A stretch of DNA of 64,000 nt from UBA2334 sp964396895 (GCA_964396895.1 CAYNGJ010000022.1:1-64000); one strand, 5' to 3'. Counted from the stretch's first letter, positions 40,713 to 50,260 are shown. Numbers and translations: made by a program. The notes: generated by a model from the letters alone, not told the origin.

Positions 40713-43700
40713 ATGCTGCATTCATTCACCCGCTGCACAGCGGCCCTGGCCTGGGCCGCCTTGCTCTGCGCCAGCGCTCATGCGGCCCCTGCCCCTTTGG
40801 GCAGCGCCAGGGTGGTCCATGTCCAAGGGCAGGCGGAGCAGCAGGACATGACCGCACCCCCTTGGCAGAAGCTGCGGGTAGAAGACACCCTGCCACCCAA
40901 CACCCGGGTGCGCACCGGCCACCGCTCCCAACTGGGGCTGCTGCTGGACGATGAAACCCAGATCCGACTGAGCCAGAACACCCAAATGGAAATCAGGGCC
41001 GTGTCCAACCAGCGGTCGGCCCTCACCGACCTGCTCATCAGCGTGGGCCGGGCCTGGACCCAAACCCTGAGACCCGCCCACAGCCGGCTGCAACTGAACA
41101 CACCCACCGCGACCATCGGCATCCGCGGCACCGACTGGGATGTGGAGGTGGCCCCCAACGGCAACACCTTGCTCACGGTGTTTTCGGGCACGGTGGCGTT
41201 CGGCAATGCGTTCGGACAGATCACAGTCACCAACAACGAAGCGGCGGTGGCCGAGGTGGGCCGTGCCCCCGTGAAGCTGCAGCTGAGTCAACCGCGTGAC
41301 CGCATCCAATGGGTCAATGCGCTGGTGGTCGATCCCCGACGCCACCTGGGCCCCGATGGGCAGCCCACCGCTGCCACGCCCTGGCTGCAGGCATCGGATC
41401 AATGGCTGGTGGACGGCGATTTCGAGCAGGCCACCGCCACCCTGATCCAGGGGCTGAAGTCCTTGCCCCGCCACCCAGACCTCGTGGCGCAGCTGGCTCG
41501 GGCACACATCCTGGCCGACCGGGTGGACCAGGGAGCGAACGCCCTGGCCGACACCCAAAACCAGCGCGACCACCTGTCTCTTTGGCTGGTGCGGGGCCTG
41601 CTGGCCCGCCGCCAGGGCCAGAACGATGCCACCTTGCAGGCCTTCGCCAGGGCCACTGCCCTGGCCCCTGGCGATGACCGTGGCTGGTTTGGCTTGGGCA
41701 GCGCACACACAGAGCGCGAAGACACCTCTCCTGCACGCGCGGCGCTCGCAGAGGCGCTTCGCCTGGCCCCCACCGGCCCGGGCTACCTGGGGGAGCTGGG
41801 CACATTGGAGACCTTCAGCAACCAGTTCGCCCAGGCGGACACCGCTTTTGCCCAGGCACTGGCCGTCAACCCATCGGACTACGTGGCACTCACCGGGCTG
41901 GGTCTGCTCAGGCTGAAGCAGGGCCAGCCCCAGGTGGCGCTGGATCACCTGCTGCGCGCCGGGCTGATGGAACCCGGCTACGCCCGCGCCAAAACCTACA
42001 CCGCTGTGGCCTACTGGCAGCTGGGTCGCCACCAGGACGCGCTGGCCACCCTGACTGCGGCCAGCGCTCTGGACGACAAAGACCCGGTGCCCTACCTGCT
42101 GCTGGCGCAGATGCACACCGACCTGTACCGCCCTGGCGACGCCGTTCAGGCCTCGCGCCATGCCATGGCCCGCATGCCCTACCTCAAGTCACTGAACCAG
42201 CTCGCCAACGACCAGCAGGGGCGCGCCAATCTGGGCGCTGCGCTGGCATTTTTCGGCATGGAAGATTGGGCGCTGGAACTGGCTCAGCAAGGCAAACTGC
42301 CCTACTGGGGCGCCAGTCACCTGTTTCTGGCGGACCGGTACACGGGCGATTTCAACAAAAACTCACAGCTGTTCAAGGGATTCCTGAGTGACCCCCTGGC
42401 GTTTGGTGCCAGCAACCGCTTCACGTCACTGGTGCAGCGCCCGGGCGACCACGCCAGCGTGGACATGCAACTCGAAAAAAACCGCTACGAGCTGGCCGCA
42501 CCGGCGGTCACGCTCAACGGTCTGCACCACGCGCCCTTCCCCATCACGTATTTCGTCAAGACACAACGTGCGCTGGCTTGGAACCAGCCCATCGTTGCGC
42601 CCGCCTTTTTATCGGACGGCGTGCCACGCAGGCGGGAGCAAGGCATTCGAGACTTTTACCAGGCCGATGGCCAGGGGGACATCCGCGCCAACCTCAGCAC
42701 CCTGGCCTTGGGCGCTCGGCCCACCGAAAAGCTGGGCATTTTCGGCTACTGGCACGCAGACAGCATCGGCATGGTGGGCCGCAACGCCATCAACCCTTAC
42801 AGCCTCTACACCGACACCTTTGCCACCCGAACCCTGCTGGACTTCCGCAATGCCCAAACCCTGCTCGGCCTGTCCTACCGCTGGGCACCTCAGTCACAAA
42901 CCTGGTTGCTGGTGGGCCAGCGCAGCCTGCGCCAGCGCTACAGCGATGCCCCCGCCCTGTGGTTGAGGGAAAACGCTTTTGCCACCCTCATCAGCGACCA
43001 GCGGGTGGTGCAGCGCATTGACGAGTTGCAACTGCAACACACCAGCGACCTGAGCCGCCAGACCCAGTTGTCGCTGGGTCTGGATTTCGGGCGGGAACGC
43101 CAGCAAAGCAGCGCTTTGTCGGTGGGCCAGCACGTCGAACGCGACCCGGCCACCGATGAAATCCAGACCAACATCCTGGGCAGTCAATTGGTGAATGACT
43201 TCGAACGCCGCTTCCTGGCCCTGCGCCTGGGTGTGCGCCACCAGTGGACGCCGGCACTCAGCGTCGAAGGCAAACTGGTGGCCAACCACCTGCGCCTGAA
43301 CGTCAGCGACGATTCCTATTTCGGTGAGTTGTTGACTGACGAAAACGGGGTGCAGGAAGACACCCCCGTGTCCTACCAAAACCTGGCCGGGGTGTATCGC
43401 CAACGCCCAGTCACCCCGCAATTGGGCCTGGTGTTCCAACCCAACGGGGAATGGACCGTGCGTGCCGCCTACCAGGACTGGCTGCGTCCGCTGGGTGTGG
43501 GCACACTGGACAGCGTGGAAACCGCCGGACTGCCCGCTGAGGACCACTTGGTCAAGGCCGGTGGGCGCTACCGGCGTGGTGCCGTGCAAGCGAGCACCGT
43601 GTGGAACGGGGACACCTTTGTGTCGGCGCGCTGGTCACACGCGCGGGTGCAGAACCCCGCCGTGCGCGGCATTGCGCTGCAAACACCGGCGGAGTTTTTC

Positions 43701-44162
43701 CTGGCCGACCTGCGCAATGCCCAGATAGGCAACCTGTCCGCCCTGTCGCTGATGGAAGAAACGCCTCACTTTCAGGCCGCCACGGTGGACAGTGGCATGC
43801 TCAGCTGGAGCCAAATGTTCAGCCCTCGGTGGTCGGCCTACACCAGGTACCTGTACCAAGATGCCCCCATGCCCGATGGCCGGTCCGTGCCCTTCATTCC
43901 GCGCCACACGCTGGCCCTGGGCACCACCTGGGTGAGCGGCCAGCGCCTCTACCTCAGCACCCGTGCGGTGTACCGCTCGCAGCGGTTTGCCGACGCACAA
44001 AACCTCTACCCCATGGCCCCGGGCTGGCGGCTTGACCTGCTGGCGTTCATGGAGTCCGCTGACAAACGCTGGGGCGTGGGCGCAGGCGCCCTCAACCTGG
44101 GGGGAGGCACCAACCGATTCTCAGCCCGGCGGTATGTGGTGAACGTCCGCTACCGCTTCTGA
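40713..44162 (+). CDS. Large secreted protein: FecR domain, TPR repeats and C-terminal beta-barrel-like region
   Basis: 1149 residues. A Sec signal (ending SAHA) is followed by a FecR-like domain at roughly 50-190 (LLLDDETQIRLSQNTQ, TPTATIGIRGTDWDVEV, TVFSGTVAFG), then TPR-type helical repeats (about 230-480: LAQLARAHILADRVDQGANA, AFAQALAVNPSDYVALTGLG and similar). The final 550 residues alternate aromatic and polar residues in short strands and end in YRF, typical of outer-membrane barrels (for example VNVRYRF at the end). GCAGGAGTG precedes the ATG at 40713. No known family combining all three parts comes to mind. It may be an outer-membrane sensor or secretion component. The two TPR/HupE genes downstream converge on it. 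Confidence 0.8.
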   Translation: MLHSFTRCTAALAWAALLCASAHAAPAPLGSARVVHVQGQAEQQDMTAPPWQKLRVEDTLPPNTRVRTGHRSQLGLLLDDETQIRLSQNTQMEIRAVSNQRSALTDLLISVGRAWTQTLRPAHSRLQLNTPTATIGIRGTDWDVEVAPNGNTLLTVFSGTVAFGNAFGQITVTNNEAAVAEVGRAPVKLQLSQPRDRIQWVNALVVDPRRHLGPDGQPTAATPWLQASDQWLVDGDFEQATATLIQGLKSLPRHPDLVAQLARAHILADRVDQGANALADTQNQRDHLSLWLVRGLLARRQGQNDATLQAFARATALAPGDDRGWFGLGSAHTEREDTSPARAALAEALRLAPTGPGYLGELGTLETFSNQFAQADTAFAQALAVNPSDYVALTGLGLLRLKQGQPQVALDHLLRAGLMEPGYARAKTYTAVAYWQLGRHQDALATLTAASALDDKDPVPYLLLAQMHTDLYRPGDAVQASRHAMARMPYLKSLNQLANDQQGRANLGAALAFFGMEDWALELAQQGKLPYWGASHLFLADRYTGDFNKNSQLFKGFLSDPLAFGASNRFTSLVQRPGDHASVDMQLEKNRYELAAPAVTLNGLHHAPFPITYFVKTQRALAWNQPIVAPAFLSDGVPRRREQGIRDFYQADGQGDIRANLSTLALGARPTEKLGIFGYWHADSIGMVGRNAINPYSLYTDTFATRTLLDFRNAQTLLGLSYRWAPQSQTWLLVGQRSLRQRYSDAPALWLRENAFATLISDQRVVQRIDELQLQHTSDLSRQTQLSLGLDFGRERQQSSALSVGQHVERDPATDEIQTNILGSQLVNDFERRFLALRLGVRHQWTPALSVEGKLVANHLRLNVSDDSYFGELLTDENGVQEDTPVSYQNLAGVYRQRPVTPQLGLVFQPNGEWTVRAAYQDWLRPLGVGTLDSVETAGLPAEDHLVKAGGRYRRGAVQASTVWNGDTFVSARWSHARVQNPAVRGIALQTPAEFFLADLRNAQIGNLSALSLMEETPHFQAATVDSGMLSWSQMFSPRWSAYTRYLYQDAPMPDGRSVPFIPRHTLALGTTWVSGQRLYLSTRAVYRSQRFADAQNLYPMAPGWRLDLLAFMESADKRWGVGAGALNLGGGTNRFSARRYVVNVRYRF

Positions 44163-44190
44163 GAAACGGGTGTCAGGACACGGGTTTGCA

Positions 44191-45366
44191 TCAACCCCAG
44201 ACCCGCTGCACCAGCCACACCGAGGCCACCAGTGCCATGGCCACCGAACCGCCCACCACCACACCCCAGCGGTAAAACGCGGTATGGCGCAACCACCAAG
44301 CCAGTGGCAAAAACACCGCCACGATCGCCAGCTGCCCCAGCTCCACCCCCAGGTTGAAGCCACCGAGTGCCAAGGCCAGTGCCTGGGCGGGCAGGCCCAA
44401 ATCCACCAGCACACTGGCAAACCCAAAGCCGTGGATGAGGCCAAAACCAAACGCCAGGCGCCAGCGCCGCACGCCGCCCCAGCCCCAGAGGTTGTTGAGC
44501 GCGGCCAGCACCACCGACAGCGCAATGATCGGCTCCACCACTCGGGCGGGCAGCTCCACCCACTGGAGCACCGCCAAGCTGAGGGTGATGGAGTGCGCCA
44601 CGGTGAAGGCCGTCACGACCGCCAACACCTCCCACAGCGCCGTTTTGAAACGCTCCACGGCGACCCACTGCGACACCCGTGCCCGCAGCGGCACCAGCGG
44701 AGCCAGCACCAGCAGACTGAGCAGGAACAGGATGTGGTCAAACCCGATCCAGATGTGCCACACGCCTTCGACCACGTAGTGCGCCAGCGTGGCCCAGGCG
44801 GACGGGCTGGTCAGCGTGGTCAGCTCAGCCGTGGGCCGCTCAGGGCTGAGGATGGCGCTGCGGGGGGCGCTGTCTGCATCGGGTGTGTCCACCCGCAACA
44901 GACCCCTGTGCAGGTTGTCGCGCTCAAACAGCAGGCCATAGCGCAGCGTCCAGGGCGCATCGGCCTGCTGGGGCGGTGTGGGGCAGGCCACACGCCACTC
45001 GGTGCTGAGGTGAAAACCCTCGGCGTGCTCAGCGGCCAGCAGGTCACTGGGCGTGAGGGAACAAGCCACCGGACCAGCATCGACTTGCAGGCCCTGCTGC
45101 ACCCAGGCGAGCAGTTCGGTCTGACGGGCAGAAACTTCGGCCCAGGTGACGTCGCCACTGCGGTCGGCATCCAGCTCCAGCCACAGGTCGACGTCGCGCA
45201 AGGGCACGTCCACCCGCAAGGTGGGTGCGCCATCTTGCAGGCCAAAGTGCAGGTAGCTGTTGCTGCTGGCGTGCGCCAAGGCCAAGCTCGGCAAGGTCAG
45301 CCAAACCACGGCGGCCCAGCGACCCAGCCAGTGGCGCCAACCCGTGGGGGTGTACGGCGTGCCCAT
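44191..45366 (-). CDS. HupE/UreJ-like membrane protein
   Basis: 391 residues: signal peptide, a periplasmic N-terminal domain of about 170 residues with an EF-hand-like loop (ELDADRSGDVTWAEVS), then six or so membrane helices with the family's VWHIWIGFDHILFLLSLLVL, FTVAHSITLSLAV and GFGLIHGFGFASVL segments. HupE_UreJ_2 proteins are thought to transport nickel or other metals or assist hydrogenase/urease, though no such enzymes are present here. It starts one base after the upstream TPR gene's stop, so the two are one operon. Confidence 0.82.
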   Translation of the reverse strand: MGTPYTPTGWRHWLGRWAAVVWLTLPSLALAHASSNSYLHFGLQDGAPTLRVDVPLRDVDLWLELDADRSGDVTWAEVSARQTELLAWVQQGLQVDAGPVACSLTPSDLLAAEHAEGFHLSTEWRVACPTPPQQADAPWTLRYGLLFERDNLHRGLLRVDTPDADSAPRSAILSPERPTAELTTLTSPSAWATLAHYVVEGVWHIWIGFDHILFLLSLLVLAPLVPLRARVSQWVAVERFKTALWEVLAVVTAFTVAHSITLSLAVLQWVELPARVVEPIIALSVVLAALNNLWGWGGVRRWRLAFGFGLIHGFGFASVLVDLGLPAQALALALGGFNLGVELGQLAIVAVFLPLAWWLRHTAFYRWGVVVGGSVAMALVASVWLVQRVWG

Positions 45367-45367
45367 G

Positions 45368-46660
45368 TCAGCGCCCCCCCTGATCTGTCGCCAGGCTTTG
45401 GCGAAGCTGTGCCAGCAAAGGCTGCAGTTGCGGGTCGGTGTAGCCGGTGGCCGTTGCCCAGTCCAGCACCGGCTGTGCGGCGCGGGGCTGCTTCAACGCC
45501 AGGGCAGCCTCGGCCAGCAGCACGCCATCGGCCGGTTCGCGCTGCTCGGCCCAGTTGGCCTGGGCCAGCTGCAGGCCCTTGGCCACATCCTGACCACCGC
45601 GGATGAAAAACACCATCTGTGGCCGCTCGATCAGGCCTTCGCCCCGTGCCTCCTGCGCGGCCAGACGCTGCGCCACGTTGGCGGCCAGTGCCGCAGCCTG
45701 GGCGGTGTTCAGTGCCCGGTTGGCCAACCACTGCTGCACCAGCAGGGCATCGCTGGGGTTGGGCACATCGACCCAGCGCAGGGCGTTCGCGTGTTGGCCG
45801 CTGGCATTGAGCAGTTCCACCAGCGCCAGGCGAATGCCGTGCGACCGGGGTGCAACGCCCAGGTGCGTGCGCCACACCGCAGCGGCCTGTGTCGGCAGAC
45901 CAGCCACCCACAAGGCGTGGCCTTGGTGAAAGCGCAACCAGGCCTGAGCGCCTTCGCCCTGCTGGTTGGGCAAGGCCACCAAGCGGGCAAACAGGGGCAA
46001 CGCCTCGGCCGCGCGCCCGCTGCGGTAGAGCAGCGTGGCTTCACAGGCCTGGCCCTCGTCGGTGCCAAAACGCTGCGCCATGGCCACGCAGTCGCGGCGG
46101 GCAGCCGCCATGTCGGCCAGCAAGAGGTGCAGCGAAAACCGCCACGACCAGGCTTCCGCGCGGTCAGGCTCCAGGGAAATGGCCGCATCCAGATCGGCCA
46201 GCCCACCCACAAAGTCGTGAAATCCCTGCCTCACCAGCCCGCGCATGAAGTGACCGGCAGCGCTCAGTCGCGGCGCGTCCCACCAAGGCAGCAGCGCGGC
46301 CTTGGCCGCACCGTACCAGCGCAAATCGCCCTCATTGAGGCCCTGCACAAAAGCCGCCCGGGCATACCGCACGGCCAGTGCCTCGTCGCTGGGGTTGCGC
46401 CGCCAGGCCCGCTCTGCCTCCCGCCAAGGGGCACCCTGCGGGGTCAGCGCCTGGGCAGAGGGTGACAGCATCACCTGCGACGGCGCTGGCAATACCCGTG
46501 CGGGTAAAGCCCCACTGGCGGCAGCTTGTGCGGGCACACCCGTGGTGGCCAGCCAGGCCAACGCCACTGGCCCCATCCAGACATGGATGCGTCGGCGCGA
46601 CGTGGCGCGGTTACAAATGGAAACCCATTTTTCAGCACAGGCATTCAGCGTGAGGGGCAT
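45368..46660 (-). CDS. Exported TPR-repeat protein
   Basis: 430 residues. I chose the ATG at 46660 because AGGAGAG lies just ahead; the open frame continues upstream but looks non-coding. A hydrophobic segment ending VPAQAAAS is the likely export signal. The rest is helical TPR/SEL-like repeats (AERAWRRNPSDEALAVRYAR, GGLADLDAAISLEPDRAEAW, ALPLFARLVALPNQQGEGAQ). It is a protein-interaction scaffold of unknown target, co-transcribed with the HupE-like gene and convergent with the FecR/TPR/barrel gene. Confidence 0.78.
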   Translation of the reverse strand: MPLTLNACAEKWVSICNRATSRRRIHVWMGPVALAWLATTGVPAQAAASGALPARVLPAPSQVMLSPSAQALTPQGAPWREAERAWRRNPSDEALAVRYARAAFVQGLNEGDLRWYGAAKAALLPWWDAPRLSAAGHFMRGLVRQGFHDFVGGLADLDAAISLEPDRAEAWSWRFSLHLLLADMAAARRDCVAMAQRFGTDEGQACEATLLYRSGRAAEALPLFARLVALPNQQGEGAQAWLRFHQGHALWVAGLPTQAAAVWRTHLGVAPRSHGIRLALVELLNASGQHANALRWVDVPNPSDALLVQQWLANRALNTAQAAALAANVAQRLAAQEARGEGLIERPQMVFFIRGGQDVAKGLQLAQANWAEQREPADGVLLAEAALALKQPRAAQPVLDWATATGYTDPQLQPLLAQLRQSLATDQGGR

Positions 46661-46751
46661 CAACTCTCCTGGTTGGGTTAGCATGGAGGCGCACAGTGCA
46701 CGTTCCTGCATTCTGCTGTTTTGATCCAACCCTTGATGAGTTGAGGTGTAT

Positions 46752-46901
46752 ATGAAGCTGATTCTTTCTGCCCTGGTGACCGCTGTGATGGCCCTGTCCG
46801 CTCCCGCTTTTGCTGCCAGCCATGGCGGCGGCAAAATGGACGACAAACCCGATTGCACCAAAAAAGAAAACGCCGAGAAAAAAGAGTGCAAGAAGATGTA
46901 A
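46752..46901 (+). CDS. Small secreted Lys/Cys-containing protein
   Basis: 49 residues: a clean Sec signal (MKLILSALVTAVMALSAPAF, cut after AFA) and a tiny charged mature part, SHGGGKMDDKPDCTKKENAE then KKECKKM, with two Cys that could form a disulfide and a His/Gly start. GAGGTG lies 6 bases ahead of the ATG and a strong terminator follows 19 bp after the stop, so it is a complete transcription unit. I know no characterised homologue. Such small two-Cys periplasmic proteins are easily missed. Confidence 0.75.
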   Translation: MKLILSALVTAVMALSAPAFAASHGGGKMDDKPDCTKKENAEKKECKKM

Positions 46902-46920
46902 GTCTTCTGCCTCAGGCATG

Positions 46921-46948
46921 AAAAAAGCGACCCTCGGGTCGCTTTTTT
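46921..46948. terminator. Bidirectional Rho-independent terminator
   Basis: AAAAAGCGACCC pairs with GGGTCGCTTTTT around a two-base loop, with A and T runs on either side. It can end both the small secreted gene (plus) and purH (minus, ending at 46989). Confidence 0.85.
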
Positions 46949-46988
46949 CATGGATGACCGGGGTCGCCCCCGGGTGCCAACGGTGCGC

Positions 46989-48614
46989 TCAGTGCCTGAA
47001 GTGGCGCACGCCGGAGTACACCATGGCCACGCCACGCTCGTTGGCGGCGTCAATCACCTCTTGGTCGCGCATGCTGCCACCGGGCTGGATGACGCAGGTG
47101 GCACCTGCATCGACCACCACGTCCAGCCCGTCGCGGAAGGGGAAGAAGGCATCGCTGGCCACTGCGGTGCCCGCCAGTGACAGCCCGGCGGCCTGCGCCT
47201 TGATGCTGGCGATGCGGGCCGAGTCCAAGCGGCTCATTTGCCCCGCGCCCACGCCCATGGTCATGCCGTTGCCGCAGAACACAATGGCGTTGCTTTTCAC
47301 GTAGGTGGCCACTTTCCAGGCAAACAGCAGGTCTTGCAGCTGCGCGTCTGTGGGCTGTACCTTGGTCACAACTTTCAGGTCGGCCAGGGTGAGTTCGTGG
47401 TTGTCGGCGGTTTGCATCAGCAGGCCAGAGCCCACGCGCTTCACGTCCACGGCGTTGCGGCCCTGGTCCCAGGCGGTGAGGCCCGCACGGGCCGCAGCAT
47501 CAGCGTCATACGAAGCAGGCAGCGCGATTTGCAAAATACGCACGTTGACCTTGGCCTTGAACACGGCCAGCGCCTCAGGCGTGAAGCCAGGGGCCATCAG
47601 CACCTCGACAAACTGCTTCGATACTTGTAGCGCCGTCGCCTCGTCCACGGTGCGGTTGAAAGCAATGATGCCGCCAAACGCGCTGGTGGGGTCGGTCTGG
47701 AAGGCCTTGCTGTAGGCCTCCAGCGGGTGCGCACCCACGGCCACACCGCAAGGGTTGGCGTGCTTGACGATGACGCAGGCGGGTGCCTCAAAACTCTTGA
47801 CGCATTCCCAAGCGGCATCGGCATCGGCGATGTTGTTGTAGCTCAGCTCTTTGCCTTGCAGCTGTGTGGCCGTGACCAGCGAACCGGGTGCGGGGTACAG
47901 GTCGCGGAAGAAAGCGGCTTGCTGGTGGGGGTTTTCGCCGTAGCGCAGGTCTTGCAGCTTGATGAAGCGGCCATTGCTTTGCGCGGGGAACAGGGTGCGC
48001 ACGGGCGCGGCTTCCTGCTCGGGCAGGCCGTTGGAGAGGTCGATGGCCGACAGAAAGTCGCTGATGGCGGCGTCGTAGTTGCTGATGCGGTTGAACGCGG
48101 CCACGGCCAGCTTGAAACGGGTGGCATCACTCACTGCCTTGCTGGCTTTCAGCTCGGCCACCACCTCGGCGTACTGGCTGGCGTCGGTCAGCACGGCCAC
48201 GTCTTTCCAGTTTTTGGCGGCGCTGCGCACCATGGCGGGGCCACCGATGTCGATGTTTTCGATGGCGTCGGCCAGCGTGCACCCGGCCTTGGCCACGGTG
48301 GACTCAAACGGGTAGAGGTTGACCACCAGCAGGTCGATGGTGTCAATGCCGTGCGTGGCCAGCGCGGCCATGTGCTCGGGCGTGTCGCGCCGCGCCAGCA
48401 GGCCGCCGTGCACCTTGGGGTGCAGGGTTTTGACGCGGCCGTCCAGCATTTCAGGAAAGCTGGTGACTTCGGCCACCTCCGTCACGGGCAGGCCAGCGTC
48501 GGCCAGCAGCTTGGCGGTGCCGCCGGTGGAGATGAGGGCCACGCCCAGGGCGTGCAGCTCGCGCGCCAGGTCAAGAACGCCGGTTTTGTCGGATACGGAA
48601 AGAAGGGCTCGCAT
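46989..48614 (-). CDS. purH: Bifunctional AICAR transformylase / IMP cyclohydrolase
   Basis: 541 residues, the last two steps of IMP synthesis. The N-terminal cyclohydrolase part starts ALLSVSDKTGVLDLARELH and has KTLHPKVHGGLLARRD; the transformylase part has LRYGENPHQQAAFF, KHANPCGVA and SDAFFPFRDGLDVV. It is the third gene after dusB and fis, 86 bp behind fis, with a dispersed repeat in the gap. Confidence 0.97.
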   Translation of the reverse strand: MRALLSVSDKTGVLDLARELHALGVALISTGGTAKLLADAGLPVTEVAEVTSFPEMLDGRVKTLHPKVHGGLLARRDTPEHMAALATHGIDTIDLLVVNLYPFESTVAKAGCTLADAIENIDIGGPAMVRSAAKNWKDVAVLTDASQYAEVVAELKASKAVSDATRFKLAVAAFNRISNYDAAISDFLSAIDLSNGLPEQEAAPVRTLFPAQSNGRFIKLQDLRYGENPHQQAAFFRDLYPAPGSLVTATQLQGKELSYNNIADADAAWECVKSFEAPACVIVKHANPCGVAVGAHPLEAYSKAFQTDPTSAFGGIIAFNRTVDEATALQVSKQFVEVLMAPGFTPEALAVFKAKVNVRILQIALPASYDADAAARAGLTAWDQGRNAVDVKRVGSGLLMQTADNHELTLADLKVVTKVQPTDAQLQDLLFAWKVATYVKSNAIVFCGNGMTMGVGAGQMSRLDSARIASIKAQAAGLSLAGTAVASDAFFPFRDGLDVVVDAGATCVIQPGGSMRDQEVIDAANERGVAMVYSGVRHFRH

Positions 48615-48644
48615 GGGTGATTCTTTGAGGTCAGGTGGTCAAAA

Positions 48645-48700
48645 TTACAAACAAAATATGCCTTCAGCGCTTTCCATGAAACGCCTTTAAGCTACCAATA
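48645..48700 (+). repeat. Dispersed AT-rich intergenic repeat, copy 5
   Basis: CAAAATATGCCTTCAGCGC, TTTCC, then TTTAAGCTACCAATAT. Same block order as the other copies. It fills the gap between fis and purH within the operon. Confidence 0.65.
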
Positions 48701-48943
48701 TCAATCCGTCAGGCCGTGTTCCAGCAGCTTCTTGCGCAGGGTGTTGCGGTTCAACCCCAGCCACTGGGCGGCGCGTGACTGGTTGTTCTGGGCACGTTCC
48801 ATCACCAACTCCAGCAGTGGCTTCTCAACGGCGCGCATCAGCATGTCGTGCAGGTTGGCAGGCTCGGTGCCGTCCAGGTCGTCGAAGTAGGTGCACATGT
48901 TGGTGCGCACACAGTCCTGCAAGGTCGGGGTCTCTGGGGTCAT
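48701..48943 (-). CDS. fis: Fis-family DNA-binding protein
   Basis: 80 residues, a nucleoid-associated regulator. C-terminal helix-turn-helix: AQNNQSRAAQWLGLNRNTLR then KKLLEHGL. The ATG overlaps the dusB stop (ATGA), the usual dusB-fis coupling. Confidence 0.95.
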   Translation of the reverse strand: MTPETPTLQDCVRTNMCTYFDDLDGTEPANLHDMLMRAVEKPLLELVMERAQNNQSRAAQWLGLNRNTLRKKLLEHGLTD

Positions 48944-49986
48944 GCGGCCATCTTCCAGGGTTCAATCAGGGACTTGCGGAGGCTGCCGGGCGCGCCGGCA
49001 TCGGCATCCCATGCGTCAAAAAAATCGGTCACGGCGCGCAACTGGGCGTCGCAACTGGTCACACCGTTGATGTGCTGGCGAAAGGCCAGCGCACGCTCAC
49101 CCGCGCCAAACGACTGGGCGTACCAGCCCAGGTGTTTGCGGGCGCTGCGCACGCCGGTGTACTCACCGTACAGGTCGTAGTGTTCGTGCAGGTGAGCCAG
49201 CATCCAGGTTTTCAGCTCGGTGCGGGTGGGTGGTGCCAACTCGGTGCCAGTGGCCAAAAAGTGCGCCATCTCGCGGAAGATCCAGGGCCTGCCCTGCGCG
49301 GCACGACCAACCATGACGGCGTCGGCCCCCGTGCGGGCCAGCACATCGCGCGCGGCCTGGGGGCTGTTGACATCGCCATTGGCCACCACCGGAATGGCCA
49401 CGCGGCTTTTGATGTGGGCCACGGTATCGTGCTCGGCAAAACCCTTGTAACCCTGCTCGCGGGTGCGGCCATGGATGGTGAGCATGGCCACCCCGGCAGC
49501 CTCGGCGGCCTGGGCAATGGCCGGGGCATTTTTGCCCTGCTCGGCCCAGCCGGTGCGCATTTTCAGCGTCACAGGCACACCGTGCGGGAGGCAGGCGGCC
49601 ACCACGGCTTCGACGATCTGCAAGGCCAGGGCCTCGTCTTGCATGAGCGCCGAACCCGCCCATTTGTTGCACACTTTTTTGGCGGGGCAACCCATGTTGA
49701 TGTCGATGATCTGCGCGCCCCGGTCAATGTTGTAACGGGCGGCGTCGGCCATCATGGCGGCCTCGGTGCCCGCAATCTGCACCGCAATGGGTGCCGCCTC
49801 ACCCTCGTGGTTGGCGCGGCGCGAGGTTTTCAGGCTGTCCCACAGGTCTGGGCGGGAGGTCACCATTTCGCTCACGGCGTAGCCCGCGCCCAGCTGCTTG
49901 CACAGCTTGCGAAAAGGCCTGTCCGTCACCCCCGCCATGGGGGCCACAAACAGGTTGTTGACGAGGGTATGGGGACCGATGCGCAT
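48940..49986 (-). CDS. dusB: tRNA-dihydrouridine synthase B
   Basis: 348 residues. It reduces uridine in the tRNA D-loop using FMN. LVNNLFVAPMAGVTDRPFRK, IDINMGCPAKKVCNKWAGSA (catalytic Cys) and TIHGRTREQGYKG are diagnostic. The start at 49986 gives MRIGPHTLVNN; the frame upstream is not coding. It leads the dusB-fis-purH operon; a TACAAT box lies 118 bases upstream. Confidence 0.95.
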   Translation of the reverse strand: MRIGPHTLVNNLFVAPMAGVTDRPFRKLCKQLGAGYAVSEMVTSRPDLWDSLKTSRRANHEGEAAPIAVQIAGTEAAMMADAARYNIDRGAQIIDINMGCPAKKVCNKWAGSALMQDEALALQIVEAVVAACLPHGVPVTLKMRTGWAEQGKNAPAIAQAAEAAGVAMLTIHGRTREQGYKGFAEHDTVAHIKSRVAIPVVANGDVNSPQAARDVLARTGADAVMVGRAAQGRPWIFREMAHFLATGTELAPPTRTELKTWMLAHLHEHYDLYGEYTGVRSARKHLGWYAQSFGAGERALAFRQHINGVTSCDAQLRAVTDFFDAWDADAGAPGSLRKSLIEPWKMAA

Positions 49987-50103
49987 GAAATCCGAATGCC
50001 ACACACGCCGTGCCCCGGTGCGCACCGCCACGACAGGGGTACACACACGGCGGACAACGGTGTTGGGGGGAGAAAACCAGGAGGTGCTGAAAAAAGCAGC
50101 ACG

Positions 50104-50109
50104 ATTGTA
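50104..50109 (-). promoter_or_regulatory. Possible -10 box of dusB-fis-purH
   Basis: TACAAT on the minus strand in GGCTACAATCG, 117 bases upstream of the dusB ATG. A -35 box is not obvious. The intervening leader is GC-rich with a poly-T stretch and no gene. Confidence 0.3.
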
Positions 50110-50260
50110 GCCCCGGGCGCTGACACGGCACCCACACATGGGCCCTCGGGCGCGGTGGAGACAGAGCACCCCGCACCGCACGCACGTGGCAGAAATGTCC
50201 TGGCGACAGATGTGGGGCATGGTGCTTTCTATACTCCAGCACCTTTCACACACCCCACCC

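Noticed and set aside
46661..47053. N-terminal extension of the TPR protein to a start near 47053
   Set aside because: It would run through the small secreted gene and the strong terminator; AGGAG ahead of 46660 fits better.
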